A DNA stretch of 64,000 bases from Hyphomicrobiaceae bacterium (GTDB taxonomy: Bacteria; Pseudomonadota; Alphaproteobacteria; Rhizobiales; Hyphomicrobiaceae). The stretch spans positions 124,001 through 188,000 of the forward strand of contig JAHDXT010000003.1 of assembly GCA_023384095.1 (NCBI GenBank), in the 5' to 3' direction. Made by a program: the position numbers and the translations under genes. The notes beneath the pieces are model-generated. The model did no database searches. It was not told where the DNA came from and saw only the letters and a program-made list of their open reading frames with translations. Of the stretch, positions 8,540 through 17,914 are shown piece by piece (the first letter of the stretch is position 1; each line of letters opens with the position of its first letter).

Positions 8540-10711
8540 ATGACTTTAGCGCTTTGGGTGATCATCGCCGCTGGGCTGATCTCGATCATCTACGCCATTT
8601 TCACCATTCAATCCGTCATGAAGGCCGATCCGGGCAACGCCAGGATGCAGGAGATCGCCGGGGCTATCCGCGAGGGCGCGCGGGCCTACCTCAATCGGCA
8701 GTATTCGACCGTCGCCGTTGTCGGGGTCATCATTTTCGTCCTGGCCTGGCTTCTGCTCGGCGGCCTGACAGCGCTCGGCTTCGCCATCGGCGCGATCCTG
8801 TCCGGCCTGGCCGGCTACATCGGCATGAACGTGTCGGTGCGCGCCAACGTGCGCACGGCGCAGGCGGCCACCGTGTCGCTCGCAGGCGGTCTCGACATCG
8901 CGTTCAAGGCCGGTGCGGTCACCGGCATGCTGGTCGCGGGCCTGGCGCTGCTCGGCGTCTCGGTCTACTACACGTTCCTCGTCGCCGGGCTCGGCTACGG
9001 CACCGCTGACCGCGTCGTCGTCGACTCGCTGGTGGCGCTCGGCTTCGGCGCCTCGCTGATCTCGATCTTCGCCCGTCTCGGCGGCGGCATCTTCACCAAG
9101 GGTGCGGACGTCGGCGGCGACCTCGTCGGCAAGGTGGAAGCGGGCATCCCCGAGGACGACCCGCGCAATCCCGCCACCATCGCCGACAACGTCGGCGACA
9201 ATGTCGGCGATTGCGCCGGCATGGCAGCCGATCTGTTCGAGACCTATGCCGTGACCGTGGTCGCGACCATGGTGCTGGCGGCCATCTTCTTCCTCGGCCA
9301 GCCGAACCTGACGAGCCTGATGGTCTACCCGCTGGCCATCGGCGCCGCCTGCCTCATCACCTCGATCGTCGGCACCTTTTTCGTAAAGCTCGGCGCCAAC
9401 AACTCGATCATGGGCGCGCTCTATCGCGGCTTCATCGCCTCGGCGGTGCTGTCCGTCGCGGGCCTGTTCGTCGCGACGCAGTACGTGCTCGGCACCTGGG
9501 GCGAGGTCGGCACTGCGATCGGGCAGGTCGTCACGGGCACGAACCTGTTCCTGTGCGGCCTGGTCGGCCTCGCCGTGACGGGTTTCATCGTGTGGATCAC
9601 CGAGTACTACACGGGCATCGGCTACCGGCCGGTGCGCTCGATCGCGCAGGCCTCGGTCACGGGTCACGGCACCAACGTGATCCAGGGCCTCGCCGTCTCG
9701 CTCGAGGCGACCGCACTTCCGGCGCTCGTCATCATCGCCGGCATCATCGTCACCTATAACCTCGCCGGCCTGTTCGGCACCGCGATCGCGACCACGACGA
9801 TGCTGGGGCTCGCGGGCATGGTGGTGGCGCTCGATGCGTTCGGCCCGGTGACGGACAACGCCGGCGGCATCGCCGAGATGGCGGGCCTGCCCAAGGAGGT
9901 GCGCCGGTCGACGGACGCGCTCGACGCGGTCGGCAACACCACGAAGGCCGTTACCAAGGGCTATGCTATCGGCTCGGCGGGCCTCGGCGCGCTGGTGCTG
10001 TTCGCCGCCTACAGCTACGACCTGCAGCACTTCATTGCAGAGGCGAACAAGGCGGGCTCGGCGGCCTACGGGTTCTTCAGGGGCGTGCAGCCCGACTTCC
10101 AGCTCTCCAACCCCTACGTGGTGGTGGGGCTGCTGATCGGCGGCCTGATCCCGTTCCTGTTCAGTGGCATGGCCATGACGGCGGTGGGCCGCGCCGGCGG
10201 CGCCATCGTTATGGAGGTGCGCCGGCAGTTCAAGGCGAAGCCCGGCATCATGAAAGGCACCGAGCGGCCCGATTATGCCGCGGCCGTCGACCTGCTGACG
10301 CGGGCTGCGATCAAGGAGATGGTGATCCCGTCGCTGCTGCCCGTGCTGTCGCCGATCGTTCTGTTCGTGGTGATCTACTTCGTCGCGGGCGGCGGCGCGG
10401 CGGGCAAGGGCGCGGCGTTCTCGGCCGTGGGCGCCATGCTGCTCGGCGTCATCGTCACCGGCCTGTTCGTCGCCATCTCGATGACCTCGGGCGGCGGCGC
10501 CTGGGACAATGCCAAGAAATCGTTCGAGGACGGGTTCGTCGACAAGGATGGCGTGAAGCACATGAAGGGCTCCGAGGCGCACAAGGCCTCGGTGACCGGC
10601 GACACGGTCGGCGATCCCTACAAGGACACGGCCGGCCCGGCGGTGAACCCGCTGATCAAGATCACCAACATCGTGGCGCTGCTGCTCCTGGCCGTGCTGG
10701 CGCACATGTGA
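8540..10711 (+). CDS. hppA: K+-independent membrane-bound proton-translocating pyrophosphatase
   Basis: The 723-residue, roughly 15-16-helix integral membrane protein hydrolyses PPi and pumps protons. The PPi-binding loop [13 protein letters not shown] and acidic [19 protein letters not shown] are present, as is the C-terminal [19 protein letters not shown]. The subtype-deciding motif reads [16 protein letters not shown] (about residue 465), with Lys where K+-dependent enzymes have Ala, so this is the K+-independent type. GAAGGAAG precedes the ATG. It stands alone between thiL and a bidirectional terminator. Such pumps help energy conservation under low ATP. Confidence 0.97.
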   Translation: MTLALWVIIAAGLISIIYAIFTIQSVMKADPGNARMQEIAGAIREGARAYLNRQYSTVAVVGVIIFVLAWLLLGGLTALGFAIGAILSGLAGYIGMNVSVRANVRTAQAATVSLAGGLDIAFKAGAVTGMLVAGLALLGVSVYYTFLVAGLGYGTADRVVVDSLVALGFGASLISIFARLGGGIFTKGADVGGDLVGKVEAGIPEDDPRNPATIADNVGDNVGDCAGMAADLFETYAVTVVATMVLAAIFFLGQPNLTSLMVYPLAIGAACLITSIVGTFFVKLGANNSIMGALYRGFIASAVLSVAGLFVATQYVLGTWGEVGTAIGQVVTGTNLFLCGLVGLAVTGFIVWITEYYTGIGYRPVRSIAQASVTGHGTNVIQGLAVSLEATALPALVIIAGIIVTYNLAGLFGTAIATTTMLGLAGMVVALDAFGPVTDNAGGIAEMAGLPKEVRRSTDALDAVGNTTKAVTKGYAIGSAGLGALVLFAAYSYDLQHFIAEANKAGSAAYGFFRGVQPDFQLSNPYVVVGLLIGGLIPFLFSGMAMTAVGRAGGAIVMEVRRQFKAKPGIMKGTERPDYAAAVDLLTRAAIKEMVIPSLLPVLSPIVLFVVIYFVAGGGAAGKGAAFSAVGAMLLGVIVTGLFVAISMTSGGGAWDNAKKSFEDGFVDKDGVKHMKGSEAHKASVTGDTVGDPYKDTAGPAVNPLIKITNIVALLLLAVLAHM

Positions 10712-10734
10712 GGCCGGCACCCGGCGTCGATACG

Positions 10735-10762
10735 AAAAAAGGCCCCATGATCGGGGCCTTTC
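10735..10762. terminator. Bidirectional rho-independent terminator hppA / bamE
   Basis: A perfect 6-bp GGCCCC/GGGGCC stem (10741-10758) has an ATGATC loop, AAAAAA on its left and TTTC on its right. It terminates hppA on the plus strand, and with the T6 tract also serves bamE coming from the minus strand. Confidence 0.88.
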
Positions 10763-10826
10763 ACTTGCCAATGAAAGCCGCGAATAACGGCCCGCGGCGC
10801 CGCCCCGCCGGTCATTCGCGAAGATG

Positions 10827-11303
10827 TCACTCGCCGAAGATGGCGCCGCGCTTGCCGAGGTTGCGGAAGATCTGCTTCAGCAATCCATCCTCCTTGGTGT
10901 TGGCGCTCGGCGTCGTGCGGCTGATGAAGTCGAAGATCTTGCCGTCCTGAATCCCGTACTGGGCGATCCGCTCGACGGAGCCCGTCCGCGTGAAGTAGAC
11001 GGCGACGACCTGCCGGTCTATCTCACTGGGCGCCATGAAGGCGACCTGCGACGTCGTGCTGGAGATGTAGTAGAACGCGTCGCCGGCCCCCACGGAGCTC
11101 GTCGTCGTGGGAGTGCCGAGCGTCATCCGGACCTGCTCCTGGCTCATGCCCGGCTGGATCTGCTGCAAGTCCGTTGCCCGCAGATGATGACCGTGCTTGG
11201 TCACGACGGCCCCGGCGCCGCACGCAGCGACCAGCCCGGCAAGCAGGAGACCGCCCACGAGGCGCCCCCCGCGACGCGCCGCCTCACGCATCCGCTCTGG
11301 CAT
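10827..11303 (-). CDS. bamE: Outer membrane assembly lipoprotein BamE (SmpA/OmlA)
   Basis: The 158-residue lipoprotein belongs to the BAM complex that inserts beta-barrel proteins in the outer membrane. A signal peptide ends in the lipobox LVAAC. The SmpA/OmlA domain follows with LQQIQPGMSQEQVRMTLGTPT and VAVYFTRTGSVERIAQYG. The ATG at 11303 gives a normal lipoprotein signal; an in-frame ATG at 11351 would add 16 unconserved residues. It is divergent from the cytochrome bc1 chaperone gene, an arrangement typical for Alphaproteobacteria. Confidence 0.93.
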   Translation of the reverse strand: MPERMREAARRGGRLVGGLLLAGLVAACGAGAVVTKHGHHLRATDLQQIQPGMSQEQVRMTLGTPTTTSSVGAGDAFYYISSTTSQVAFMAPSEIDRQVVAVYFTRTGSVERIAQYGIQDGKIFDFISRTTPSANTKEDGLLKQIFRNLGKRGAIFGE

Positions 11304-11481
11304 CACGGCGCCCGGCCGGCCATGTTGGTGTGTATTCATCCCCCGATACATTCATCCCCTGCTGCGGGAATCGACCTTGCGATTCCACTTGCCTCCGCTT
11401 ATCCGGCGGCACACTTCAATGCAATGCGGAGCGGCGAGTTATGCATCCCTCGCGGTTTCCACAGCCGAACGGGATCCTTCG

Positions 11482-12015
11482 ATGTTGACCTGGTGCAGAG
11501 CGCGCACACGAGCAGGCCGAACGGCAACAGAGCTTTATGGCTCGATCGTGACCGCTGCGCGCCGCCAGCCGTTCTACGTCCGGCATGGCGTCCCGGACAC
11601 ACCCGACGGCCGCTTCGCCATGGTCGTGATGCACATGTGCCTGGTGCTCGAAAGGCTGCGCCGGGAAGGGCCGCGCGGACAGGATCTCAGCCGGGCTCTG
11701 GTCGAAGCCTTCGTCACCGATATGGACGATTGCATGCGCGAGATGGGGGTGGGTGATCTGGCCGTGCCTCGCAAGGTGAAGAAGGCGGCCGGCGCGCTCT
11801 ACGACTGCGCCGCAGCCTTCCGGGCAGCCGGCAGCGCCAGCGGCGAGGCGGCCCTGGCCGATGCGCTGCAACGGAGCCTGCTGCCGGAACAGGCCGGCGC
11901 CACAGCGGACGGCCTTGCAGCCTATATGCGCCGGGCGGCCGCGGCACTGGAGGTCCAGCCGGCCGCCGTCCTGTTGTCCGGTCGCATCACGTTCGCACAA
12001 GTTCGAGGGGAGTGA
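11482..12015 (+). CDS. Ubiquinol-cytochrome c chaperone family protein
   Basis: The protein resembles the Cbp3-like ubiquinol-cytochrome c chaperone family, which helps assemble the cytochrome bc1 complex. Signatures are LYGSIVTAARRQPFYVRHGVPDTPDGRF, VVMHMCLVLERLR and FVTDMDDCMREMGVGDLAVPRKVK. The ATG at 11482 starts the conserved region; the frame stays open upstream to 11197 without homology. The 177-residue length is typical for bacterial members. It is followed 9 bp later by yceD, and the pair is conserved in Alphaproteobacteria. Confidence 0.9.
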   Translation: MLTWCRARTRAGRTATELYGSIVTAARRQPFYVRHGVPDTPDGRFAMVVMHMCLVLERLRREGPRGQDLSRALVEAFVTDMDDCMREMGVGDLAVPRKVKKAAGALYDCAAAFRAAGSASGEAALADALQRSLLPEQAGATADGLAAYMRRAAAALEVQPAAVLLSGRITFAQVRGE

Positions 12016-12024
12016 TCGACAGCG

Positions 12025-12543
12025 ATGGCTGCAGAACTGGATTGGGTCCACAGCGTCGGCGAGGTCCCCGAATCGGGTCTCCAGGGCGAGCGCCGCGCCA
12101 CGCCTGCCCAGCGTGCGGCGGTCGCTTCGGCGCTCGACCTCATCGCCTGCGACCGACTGGAGGCGAGCTACCAATTGAAACCGCTCGCGCAAGGCCGATA
12201 TCTGCTGAAAGGCTCGCTCGAAGCCGAGGTCGAACAGAGCTGCGTCGTGACCTTGGAGCCGGTCGCAAGCCGCATCTCCGAGGCGTTCGAGGTCGAGCTC
12301 CGGCCGGGGCTGCCGGGAACCGCAAGTGTGGCCGAGTTCGACGCGCTGGAAGCGCGCGACATCGAGCCGCTCGAGGGCGGGATCATCCCGCTCGGGCAGA
12401 TCGTCTACGAGCATCTGGCGTCCGCCATCGACCCATATCCCCGCAAGGAGGGCGTCGTGCTCGAACAATCTGCATTCCGAGCCGACACCCAGGCAGAAGC
12501 CAGTCCGTTTGCCGTACTCAAGCAACTGAAGGCAAAGAAATGA
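12025..12543 (+). CDS. yceD: YceD family (DUF177) protein
   Basis: The 172-residue protein matches the DUF177/YceD family, linked to 23S rRNA metabolism and usually placed beside rpmF and fatty acid genes. Conserved features are GRYLLKGSLEAEVEQSCVVTLEPV and a C-terminal acidic/hydrophobic block (DIEPLEGGIIPLGQIVYEHL) ending with ASPFAVLKQLKAKK. In many bacteria rpmF (ribosomal protein L32) sits directly after it, but the 197 bp before plsX encode no L32, so rpmF is elsewhere here. Confidence 0.9.
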   Translation: MAAELDWVHSVGEVPESGLQGERRATPAQRAAVASALDLIACDRLEASYQLKPLAQGRYLLKGSLEAEVEQSCVVTLEPVASRISEAFEVELRPGLPGTASVAEFDALEARDIEPLEGGIIPLGQIVYEHLASAIDPYPRKEGVVLEQSAFRADTQAEASPFAVLKQLKAKK

Positions 12544-12740
12544 GTGCTTTTTACCGAGTTCATCCAAGCTCTGGCGCACGGCCGGTACGACATGCGGCAG
12601 GTGGGGAGGCGGCCAAGAATTCCATTGTCTCCGTCCGCCAAACGGGTATGTTCCGTCGGTTTCGCAGGCGAGCGCATGCAAAGGGGTGAAGCACGCGTCA
12701 ATCGCCGTCTCGAGGGAATCGGTCACCCAGGCCATCATGA

Positions 12741-13784
12741 ATGCCCGCGCAGCGGATCATAGCGCTCGACGCCATGGGTGGCGATCACGGGCCCGAGGTC
12801 GTGATTCCAGGCGCTGACATCGCGCTTGTGCGGCATCCGCAGCTCGAGTTCCGGCTCTTCGGCGACGAGGCTGAAATCGCACCCGTGCTCGCGCGCCATC
12901 CCAGGCTGCTGTCCAGGTCCAGGGTCATCCACACGCCGGTGGTGGTGAAGTCGGACGACAAGCCCAGTCAGGCGATGCGACGCGGCCGCGGGTCCAGCAT
13001 GTGGCTGGCGCTCGAGGCGGTGCAGAAGGGCGAGGCGGACGTGGCGGTCTCCGCGGGCAACACCGGCGCGCTGATGGCCATGGCCAAGATGGTGCTGCGA
13101 CCCGTTGCCGACATCGAGCGGCCCGCGATCGCCGCGCTCTGGCCGACCGTCAGCGGCGAGTGCATCGTTCTCGACGTCGGCGCCAACATCGGCGCTTCCG
13201 CGCGGCAGCTCTGCGACTACGCGCTGATGGGCGCGGCGATGTCGCGCGCGCTGTTCCATGTGGAGAAGCCCAGCGTCGGGCTGCTCAATGTCGGCGTGGA
13301 GGAGATCAAGGGCGTCGACGAGGTGCGCCAGGCCCATGCCTTGCTGAAGGACACGAGGGATCTGCCGATCGACTACCGCGGCTTCATCGAAGGGGACCAG
13401 ATCGGGCATGGCGCGGTGGACGTCGTGGTGGTCGAGGGGTTCGCGGGCAACATCGCGCTGAAGACGGCGGAAGGGACCGCGCGACAGATCGCGCAGTACC
13501 TCAGGGCGGCCATGAGCCGCTCGCTGCTCTCGCGCCTCGGTGCGATGCTGGCGCGCGGCGGCTTCGCCGTGCTGAAGGAGAAGATGGACCCGCGGCGCGC
13601 CAACGGCGGCACCTTCCTGGGGCTCAACGGCATCGCCATCAAGAGCCACGGGGGCACGGATGCCGTCGGCTTTGCGAGCGCCATCGATCTCGGCTACGAC
13701 ATGGCGGACAGTGGGCTACTCGCCAGGTTGACCGCGGACCTGATTTCGTTCCACGGCAAGCTCGACGCAGCCGTCGAGAAGTAG
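12741..13784 (+). CDS. plsX: Phosphate acyltransferase PlsX
   Basis: PlsX makes acyl-phosphate from acyl-ACP for phospholipid synthesis at the membrane. The 347-residue protein shows [19 protein letters not shown] at its N-terminus, [32 protein letters not shown] and [17 protein letters not shown]. The ATG at 12741 places the motif right at the start. fabH follows 95 bp later, the standard plsX-fabH pair. Confidence 0.97.
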   Translation: MPAQRIIALDAMGGDHGPEVVIPGADIALVRHPQLEFRLFGDEAEIAPVLARHPRLLSRSRVIHTPVVVKSDDKPSQAMRRGRGSSMWLALEAVQKGEADVAVSAGNTGALMAMAKMVLRPVADIERPAIAALWPTVSGECIVLDVGANIGASARQLCDYALMGAAMSRALFHVEKPSVGLLNVGVEEIKGVDEVRQAHALLKDTRDLPIDYRGFIEGDQIGHGAVDVVVVEGFAGNIALKTAEGTARQIAQYLRAAMSRSLLSRLGAMLARGGFAVLKEKMDPRRANGGTFLGLNGIAIKSHGGTDAVGFASAIDLGYDMADSGLLARLTADLISFHGKLDAAVEK

Positions 13785-13878
13785 CACCGAAAGTCCCAGA
13801 CCGGAGCACGAGGCTTCCAGCAACGAGCCGCTGCCCCATGCGGGCCTGTCACTCGGGACGCGAGAGAAGGGGGAATAC

Positions 13879-14856
13879 TTGGCTGTCATTCGATCCGTCA
13901 TCCGCGGCGTGGGCGCCTATCTGCCGAAGCGCGTGCTGACGAATGCAGACCTGTCCAGGATCGTCGACACGACCGACGAGTGGATCCGGGAGCGCACGGG
14001 CATCAGCGCCCGCCACATCGCCGCCGACGGCGAGCTCACGTCGGACATGGGCATTGCAGCGGCGCGGCAGGCCCTGGTCCGCGCCGGCGTCGATCCCGTC
14101 GAGATCGATCTCGTGATCTGCGCCACCGCGACCCCCGACCGGACGTTCCCCGCCACCGCGGTCCGGATCCAGGCCGAGCTCGGCATCAGCAAGGGGGCGG
14201 CCTTCGACCTGCAGGCGGTCTGCTCGGGCTTCGTCTACGGGCTGGCGACTGCCGACAGCTTCCTCAAGACCGGCCAGTTCAAGCGGGCCCTGGTGATCGG
14301 CGCGGAGGCGTTCTCTCGCATTCTCGACTGGACCGACCGCAGCACATGCGTCCTCTTCGGCGACGGCGCCGGTGCGGTCGTCCTCGAGGCGCAGCCCCAG
14401 CACGGCGGCCGCGAGGACCGCGGCATCCTGGCCAGCCGCATTCGCTCCGACGGCCGCTTCGAGGAGCTGCTCTATGTCGATGGCGGCCCCGGCTCCACGG
14501 CCACCACCGGCCATCTGCGGATGAACGGCCGCGAGGTGTTCCGGCACGCGGTCCAGAAGATCTCCGGCGTCATCGAGGAGGTGCTGGTGATGACCGGCTA
14601 CGCGGCCGACGAGATCGACCTCTATGTGCCGCATCAGGCCAACGCGCGCATCCTCGACGGCATCGCCAGGAAGCTCGGTGTCACGCCCGAGAAAATCATC
14701 GTGACGCTCGGCGAGCAGGGCAACACGTCCGCCGCCTCGATCCCGCTCGCTCTCAATAGCGCCTTCGAGCAGCATAAGCTCAAGGAGGGCAGCCTCGTGC
14801 TCATGGAGGCCATGGGCGGCGGCTTCACCTGGGGAGCCGTCTTGGCCCGCTGGTGA
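13879..14856 (+). CDS. fabH: Beta-ketoacyl-ACP synthase III
   Basis: FabH condenses acetyl-CoA with malonyl-ACP to initiate fatty acid synthesis. The start codon is TTG at 13879, preceded by GAAGGGGG; no closer ATG fits, as the family core begins within a few residues. The catalytic triad is visible: Cys115 in [12 protein letters not shown], His near 252 in PHQANARI, and Asn near 282 in GNTSAASIP. The length of 325 residues is normal. The last codons and stop fall within the first copy of a 14-bp tandem repeat (14845-14900). Confidence 0.97.
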   Translation: MAVIRSVIRGVGAYLPKRVLTNADLSRIVDTTDEWIRERTGISARHIAADGELTSDMGIAAARQALVRAGVDPVEIDLVICATATPDRTFPATAVRIQAELGISKGAAFDLQAVCSGFVYGLATADSFLKTGQFKRALVIGAEAFSRILDWTDRSTCVLFGDGAGAVVLEAQPQHGGREDRGILASRIRSDGRFEELLYVDGGPGSTATTGHLRMNGREVFRHAVQKISGVIEEVLVMTGYAADEIDLYVPHQANARILDGIARKLGVTPEKIIVTLGEQGNTSAASIPLALNSAFEQHKLKEGSLVLMEAMGGGFTWGAVLARW

Positions 14857-14900
14857 GGGCCCGCTGGTGAGGGCCCGCTGGTGAGGGCCCGCTGCTGAGG
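14845..14900. repeat. 14-bp tandem repeat spanning the fabH stop
   Basis: The unit GCCCGCTGGTGAGG occurs four times in a row (14845, 14859, 14873, 14887); the last copy has one change (CTGCTGAGG). The first copy encodes the terminal ARW-stop of FabH. Each unit carries a TGA, so expansion has not altered the protein. It is a simple slippage-type repeat. Confidence 0.92.
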
Positions 14901-15129
14901 GCCTGCCGACGAGCGCTGCCCAAACCCGCCTGGCTGCGGTGCCGCTCCGCCGGCGCGTGCTGCGCGGCATGCCCTGTCCCCGAAATCTCCCCGCTGGCCT
15001 GCTCTGCCGTGCACCGCCTGAAAATGTTCCTGAGAAATCAGCCTCTTGAGTTAGAGTCGTGTTGACCGCTTCGATGCGGGCGGATAGCATCGCTCCCCGG
15101 GAGTTGGCAAACTGGGGAGGCGAAAAGCC

Positions 15130-15447
15130 ATGGGCGGCAAGACGTTGACCCGCGCGGACCTGGCCGAGGCTGTCGTGCACAAGGTCGGGCTGCCGCGCAA
15201 CGAGTCACAGGAGCTGGTCGAGCTCGTGCTCGACGAGATCGCCTCGAGCCTTGCCCGCGGCGACAGCGTCAAGCTGTCCTCGTTCGGCTCGTTCGGGATC
15301 CGTCAGAAGGGCCAGCGCATCGGCCGCAATCCGAAGACCGGTCAGGAGGTCCCGATCACGCCGCGCAGGGTGCTGGTGTTCCGTCCCAGCAACATCATGA
15401 AGGACCGCATCAACGCGGGCCGGGCGCGCCGCAAGGCGGCGGAGTAG
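15130..15447 (+). CDS. ihfA: Integration host factor subunit alpha
   Basis: The 105-residue HU/IHF family protein begins with [23 protein letters not shown] and contains the DNA-binding arm [23 protein letters not shown] with the intercalating Pro. The alpha type is indicated by [23 protein letters not shown]. It bends DNA at regulatory and recombination sites together with the beta subunit. GGGGAGG lies 8-9 bases before the ATG. It is followed by a MerR gene, as in many Proteobacteria. Confidence 0.95.
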   Translation: MGGKTLTRADLAEAVVHKVGLPRNESQELVELVLDEIASSLARGDSVKLSSFGSFGIRQKGQRIGRNPKTGQEVPITPRRVLVFRPSNIMKDRINAGRARRKAAE

Positions 15448-15495
15448 CCTCGAGGGGGCCGTCCCCGCCTTCCCCCGCGCAATGGAGTGGTCAGC

Positions 15496-15987
15496 GTGAG
15501 CAAGTCAGCCGAAGCGTTCCGCACGATCAGCGAGGTCGCTGACGAGCTCGAGGTGCCCAAGCACGTGCTGCGCTTCTGGGAGCAGAAGTTCCCTCAGATC
15601 CGCCCGATGAAGCGGGGCGGCGGACGACGCTACTACCGGCCGGAGGACCTCGACCTGCTGCGGGGCATCCGGCACCTGCTGCATCTCGAGGGCTACACGA
15701 TCCGGGGTGTACAGAAGATCCTGCGCCTGCAGGGGGTGGACGAGGTCAAGCGGTGCTGGGCCGGCAGGCCGGCCGAGCGGCCCGCGCCCGCAGCCGCGGC
15801 AGAAAGCCCGCCCAGATCGAAGCGCAAGCAGGCCCCGCCTGCCCCGGCCGATCGGGCGGCGGTCGGGCTGCCGCGCGACGTGCTGCGCAGCCTCAAGAGC
15901 GCGCTGAGCGAGCTCGAGGCCTGCCGACGCCTGCTCGCCGCGCCGTCTGGCGATCAGCAGCCGTGGGCCCGACGCCCCGAAAGATGA
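15496..15987 (+). CDS. MerR family transcriptional regulator
   Basis: The 163-residue protein has an N-terminal MerR winged helix: [22 protein letters not shown] and [34 protein letters not shown] Pro/Ala-rich linker (about 95-125) and a short C-terminal helix [20 protein letters not shown] follow. There is no Cys-rich metal-binding end, so the effector is unknown. The GTG at 15496 has GGAG eight bases upstream; a GTG at 15487 is an alternative. The neighbouring ihfA and this type of regulator are a conserved pair. The 3' end overlaps the next gene (ATGA). Confidence 0.9.
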   Translation: MSKSAEAFRTISEVADELEVPKHVLRFWEQKFPQIRPMKRGGGRRYYRPEDLDLLRGIRHLLHLEGYTIRGVQKILRLQGVDEVKRCWAGRPAERPAPAAAAESPPRSKRKQAPPAPADRAAVGLPRDVLRSLKSALSELEACRRLLAAPSGDQQPWARRPER

Positions 15988-16739
15988 CCTGCGCCGCGTC
16001 CCTTGCCAGGCTCTGGCTGGTCGACGTCGTCCGCGCCGGCCCGGCTCTCGCGGCACTCGAGGCGGCAACACCGCGACTGTCCGAGGACGAGCGCGCCAGG
16101 GCCGCTGCGCTCGCCCGCCATGGCGAGGACTGGCGGCTCCTGCGCATCGCCTTGCGCGTGCTGCTCGAGGGCGCCGTCGGACCGAAGCTGCGCCTGGTGC
16201 CGTTCCGCACCAGCCGTCGAGGAAAGCCCGCCTTGCCGTGGCGGGCAGGCGTGGAGTTCAGCCTCTCCCATAGCGGCCGGCTCGGCCTCGTCGCCATTGC
16301 CGCCGGTCCGGTGGGCGTCGATCTGGAGCATGAGCGCGAGGTGCGCTTTCCCGCCGACCGTCAGCAGGCGATGCTGGCCGCCGCCAGGGCGCTTGCTCCG
16401 ACTGCGGGCCGCGCCGGCGATCGGGCGCCGGACGCTCCCGGCATCCTGCAGGCCTGGGTCAGGCTCGAGGCCTGGGGCAAGGCGCGCGGCTCGGGTGTCG
16501 GCGCGCTGCTGCACGATCTCGGCATCAGGGGACGGCGCTGGACCGCGGGCGGCGGCGCAGCGGACGACGGCGAGCTCGCGGCCGCTCTTCTCAGGCAAGA
16601 GGCACTCGACTTGCACGACCTGGACCTGCCGCCGGGGCTCTTCGGCGCGGTGGCCGGCCACGACCTCGCCGCCCCGCCGCCCGTCCGCGACTTCCCGGCC
16701 GACTTCGCCGCCATGGCCACGCTCGCCTCGGCCGCCTGA
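15984..16739 (+). CDS. 4'-phosphopantetheinyl transferase superfamily protein
   Basis: The 251-residue protein has the Sfp-type layout: RRGKPALPW, then [29 protein letters not shown] with the Mg-binding Asp and Glu (about residues 111-113), and [14 protein letters not shown], the second catalytic block. It transfers phosphopantetheine from CoA to a carrier protein Ser. Start and stop overlap the MerR gene by four bases (ATGA). No PKS/NRPS genes are near, so its carrier substrate is unknown. It lies just upstream of tRNA-Pro. Confidence 0.88.
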   Translation: MTCAASLARLWLVDVVRAGPALAALEAATPRLSEDERARAAALARHGEDWRLLRIALRVLLEGAVGPKLRLVPFRTSRRGKPALPWRAGVEFSLSHSGRLGLVAIAAGPVGVDLEHEREVRFPADRQQAMLAAARALAPTAGRAGDRAPDAPGILQAWVRLEAWGKARGSGVGALLHDLGIRGRRWTAGGGAADDGELAAALLRQEALDLHDLDLPPGLFGAVAGHDLAAPPPVRDFPADFAAMATLASAA

Positions 16740-16802
16740 TCTTTGCGCCCGCAGCCCCGCGGGTTGACCTCCGCGCGCACCCGGGGCAAAAGGATGGCTC
16801 GT

Positions 16803-16880
16803 CGGAGCGTAGCGCAGCCTGGTTAGCGCACCAGTCTGGGGGACTGGGGGTCGGGAGTTCAAATCTCCCCGCTCCGACCA
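16803..16880 (+). tRNA. tRNA-Pro (GGG anticodon)
   Basis: The 78-nt cloverleaf has acceptor stem CGGAGCG/CGCTCCG, discriminator A and an encoded CCA end. The anticodon stem CCAGT/ACTGG encloses the loop CTGGGGG, giving anticodon GGG (16838-16840). The T arm GGGAG-TTCAAAT-CTCCC is intact. Confidence 0.97.
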
Positions 16881-17077
16881 TAAAGACACTGGTCTCCTTG
16901 CCGTTTACTTGCCACCGCCCCGCAGCGGCCCGCCTGAAGCGCTTTATCTCCGGATCCCACCTGTCGGTATGCGGGTCGTCGCGTCGAGGAACCCGACAGC
17001 GAAGTGGATGATGTGCGGCAACGCTCTATAGAATGTCGTCGCGCGAGCGGCCTTCCGGAAGTCGGTGAAACCAGTCG

Positions 17078-17809
17078 ATGCTGTGGCTGCTGATTCTCAC
17101 GCTGGGGTTGGCGGCCGGAACGATAGGCGGCGTGGTCGGCTTCGGCTCCTCGGTGCTGCTCATGCCGGTCCTCGTCGCGGCGTTCGGCCCGAAGGAGGCC
17201 GTGCCGATCATGGCCCTGGCCGCCCTCCTGGCCAACCTGTCGCGCGTCGCCGTCTGGTGGCGGGAGGTCGACTGGCGGGTGAACGCGGCCTACTGCGCGA
17301 CGGCGGTGCCGGCGGCGGCGCTCGGTGCGCGCGTGCTTGTCGGGCTCGACGGCCGGCTCGTCGAAGCCGTGCTCGGCCTGTTCCTCATCGGCATGATCCC
17401 GGCGCGGCGCTGGCTCGCGGCGCGCGGCATCAGCATCGGGCTCGCCGGGATGGCCGTCGTCGGAGCGTGCATCGGATTCCTGACCGGGCTTGTCGCCACG
17501 ACGGGACCGGTCAACACGCCCTTCTTCCTCGCCTACGGCCTCGTCAAGGGCGCCTACATCTCCACCGAGGCCGTCGGCTCGGCGGCGATCTACATGGCGA
17601 AGGCGCTCGTGTTCCAGCGCTTCGGGGCGCTGCCCGCCGAGGCCGTCATCCGCGGGCTGGCGGTCGGCTCGTCGCTCATGCTGGGATCGTGGCTCGCGAA
17701 GCACATCGTGCTGACCTTCGACCCGGCGCAGTTCCGGGTGCTGCTCGAGATCATGATGCTGCTCGCCGGCCTCGCGATGCTTTGGGGCGCGCTCCTCCCG
17801 CACGCATGA
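17078..17809 (+). CDS. TauE/SafE family anion permease
   Basis: The 243-residue membrane protein has about seven hydrophobic helices and two half repeats, each with a Gly-rich turn: GGVVGFGSSVLLMPVL in the first and IGFLTGLVATTGPVNTPFFLAYGLV in the second. This is the TauE/SafE pattern, used for sulfite, sulfoacetate or other organic anions; the substrate cannot be told. It stands alone between tRNA-Pro and an XRE regulator and is shorter than the second TauE protein at 49514-50278. Confidence 0.88.
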   Translation: MLWLLILTLGLAAGTIGGVVGFGSSVLLMPVLVAAFGPKEAVPIMALAALLANLSRVAVWWREVDWRVNAAYCATAVPAAALGARVLVGLDGRLVEAVLGLFLIGMIPARRWLAARGISIGLAGMAVVGACIGFLTGLVATTGPVNTPFFLAYGLVKGAYISTEAVGSAAIYMAKALVFQRFGALPAEAVIRGLAVGSSLMLGSWLAKHIVLTFDPAQFRVLLEIMMLLAGLAMLWGALLPHA

Positions 17810-17914
17810 GCGCATCGCCGACGCGTCAGACGACGGACTGATTTTCCGGTTTGCCGTTCGGCGGAAAGTGCCGGTATTTTGGTGCAAGTTCCAGCACCCG
17901 AGAGCCTTCGACCG

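Noticed and set aside
8546-10771. 741-residue minus-strand frame opposite hppA
   Set aside because: It is His/Arg/Asp/Gly-rich low-complexity antisense of a membrane protein gene.
12544-12762. 72-residue frame between yceD and plsX
   Set aside because: It runs into the plsX start in another phase and does not resemble L32 or any other small ribosomal protein.
16591-16881. Minus-strand protein beginning MVGAGRFELPTPSPPDW
   Set aside because: This is the antisense translation of the tRNA-Pro gene, a well-known annotation artefact; the tRNA itself is clear.
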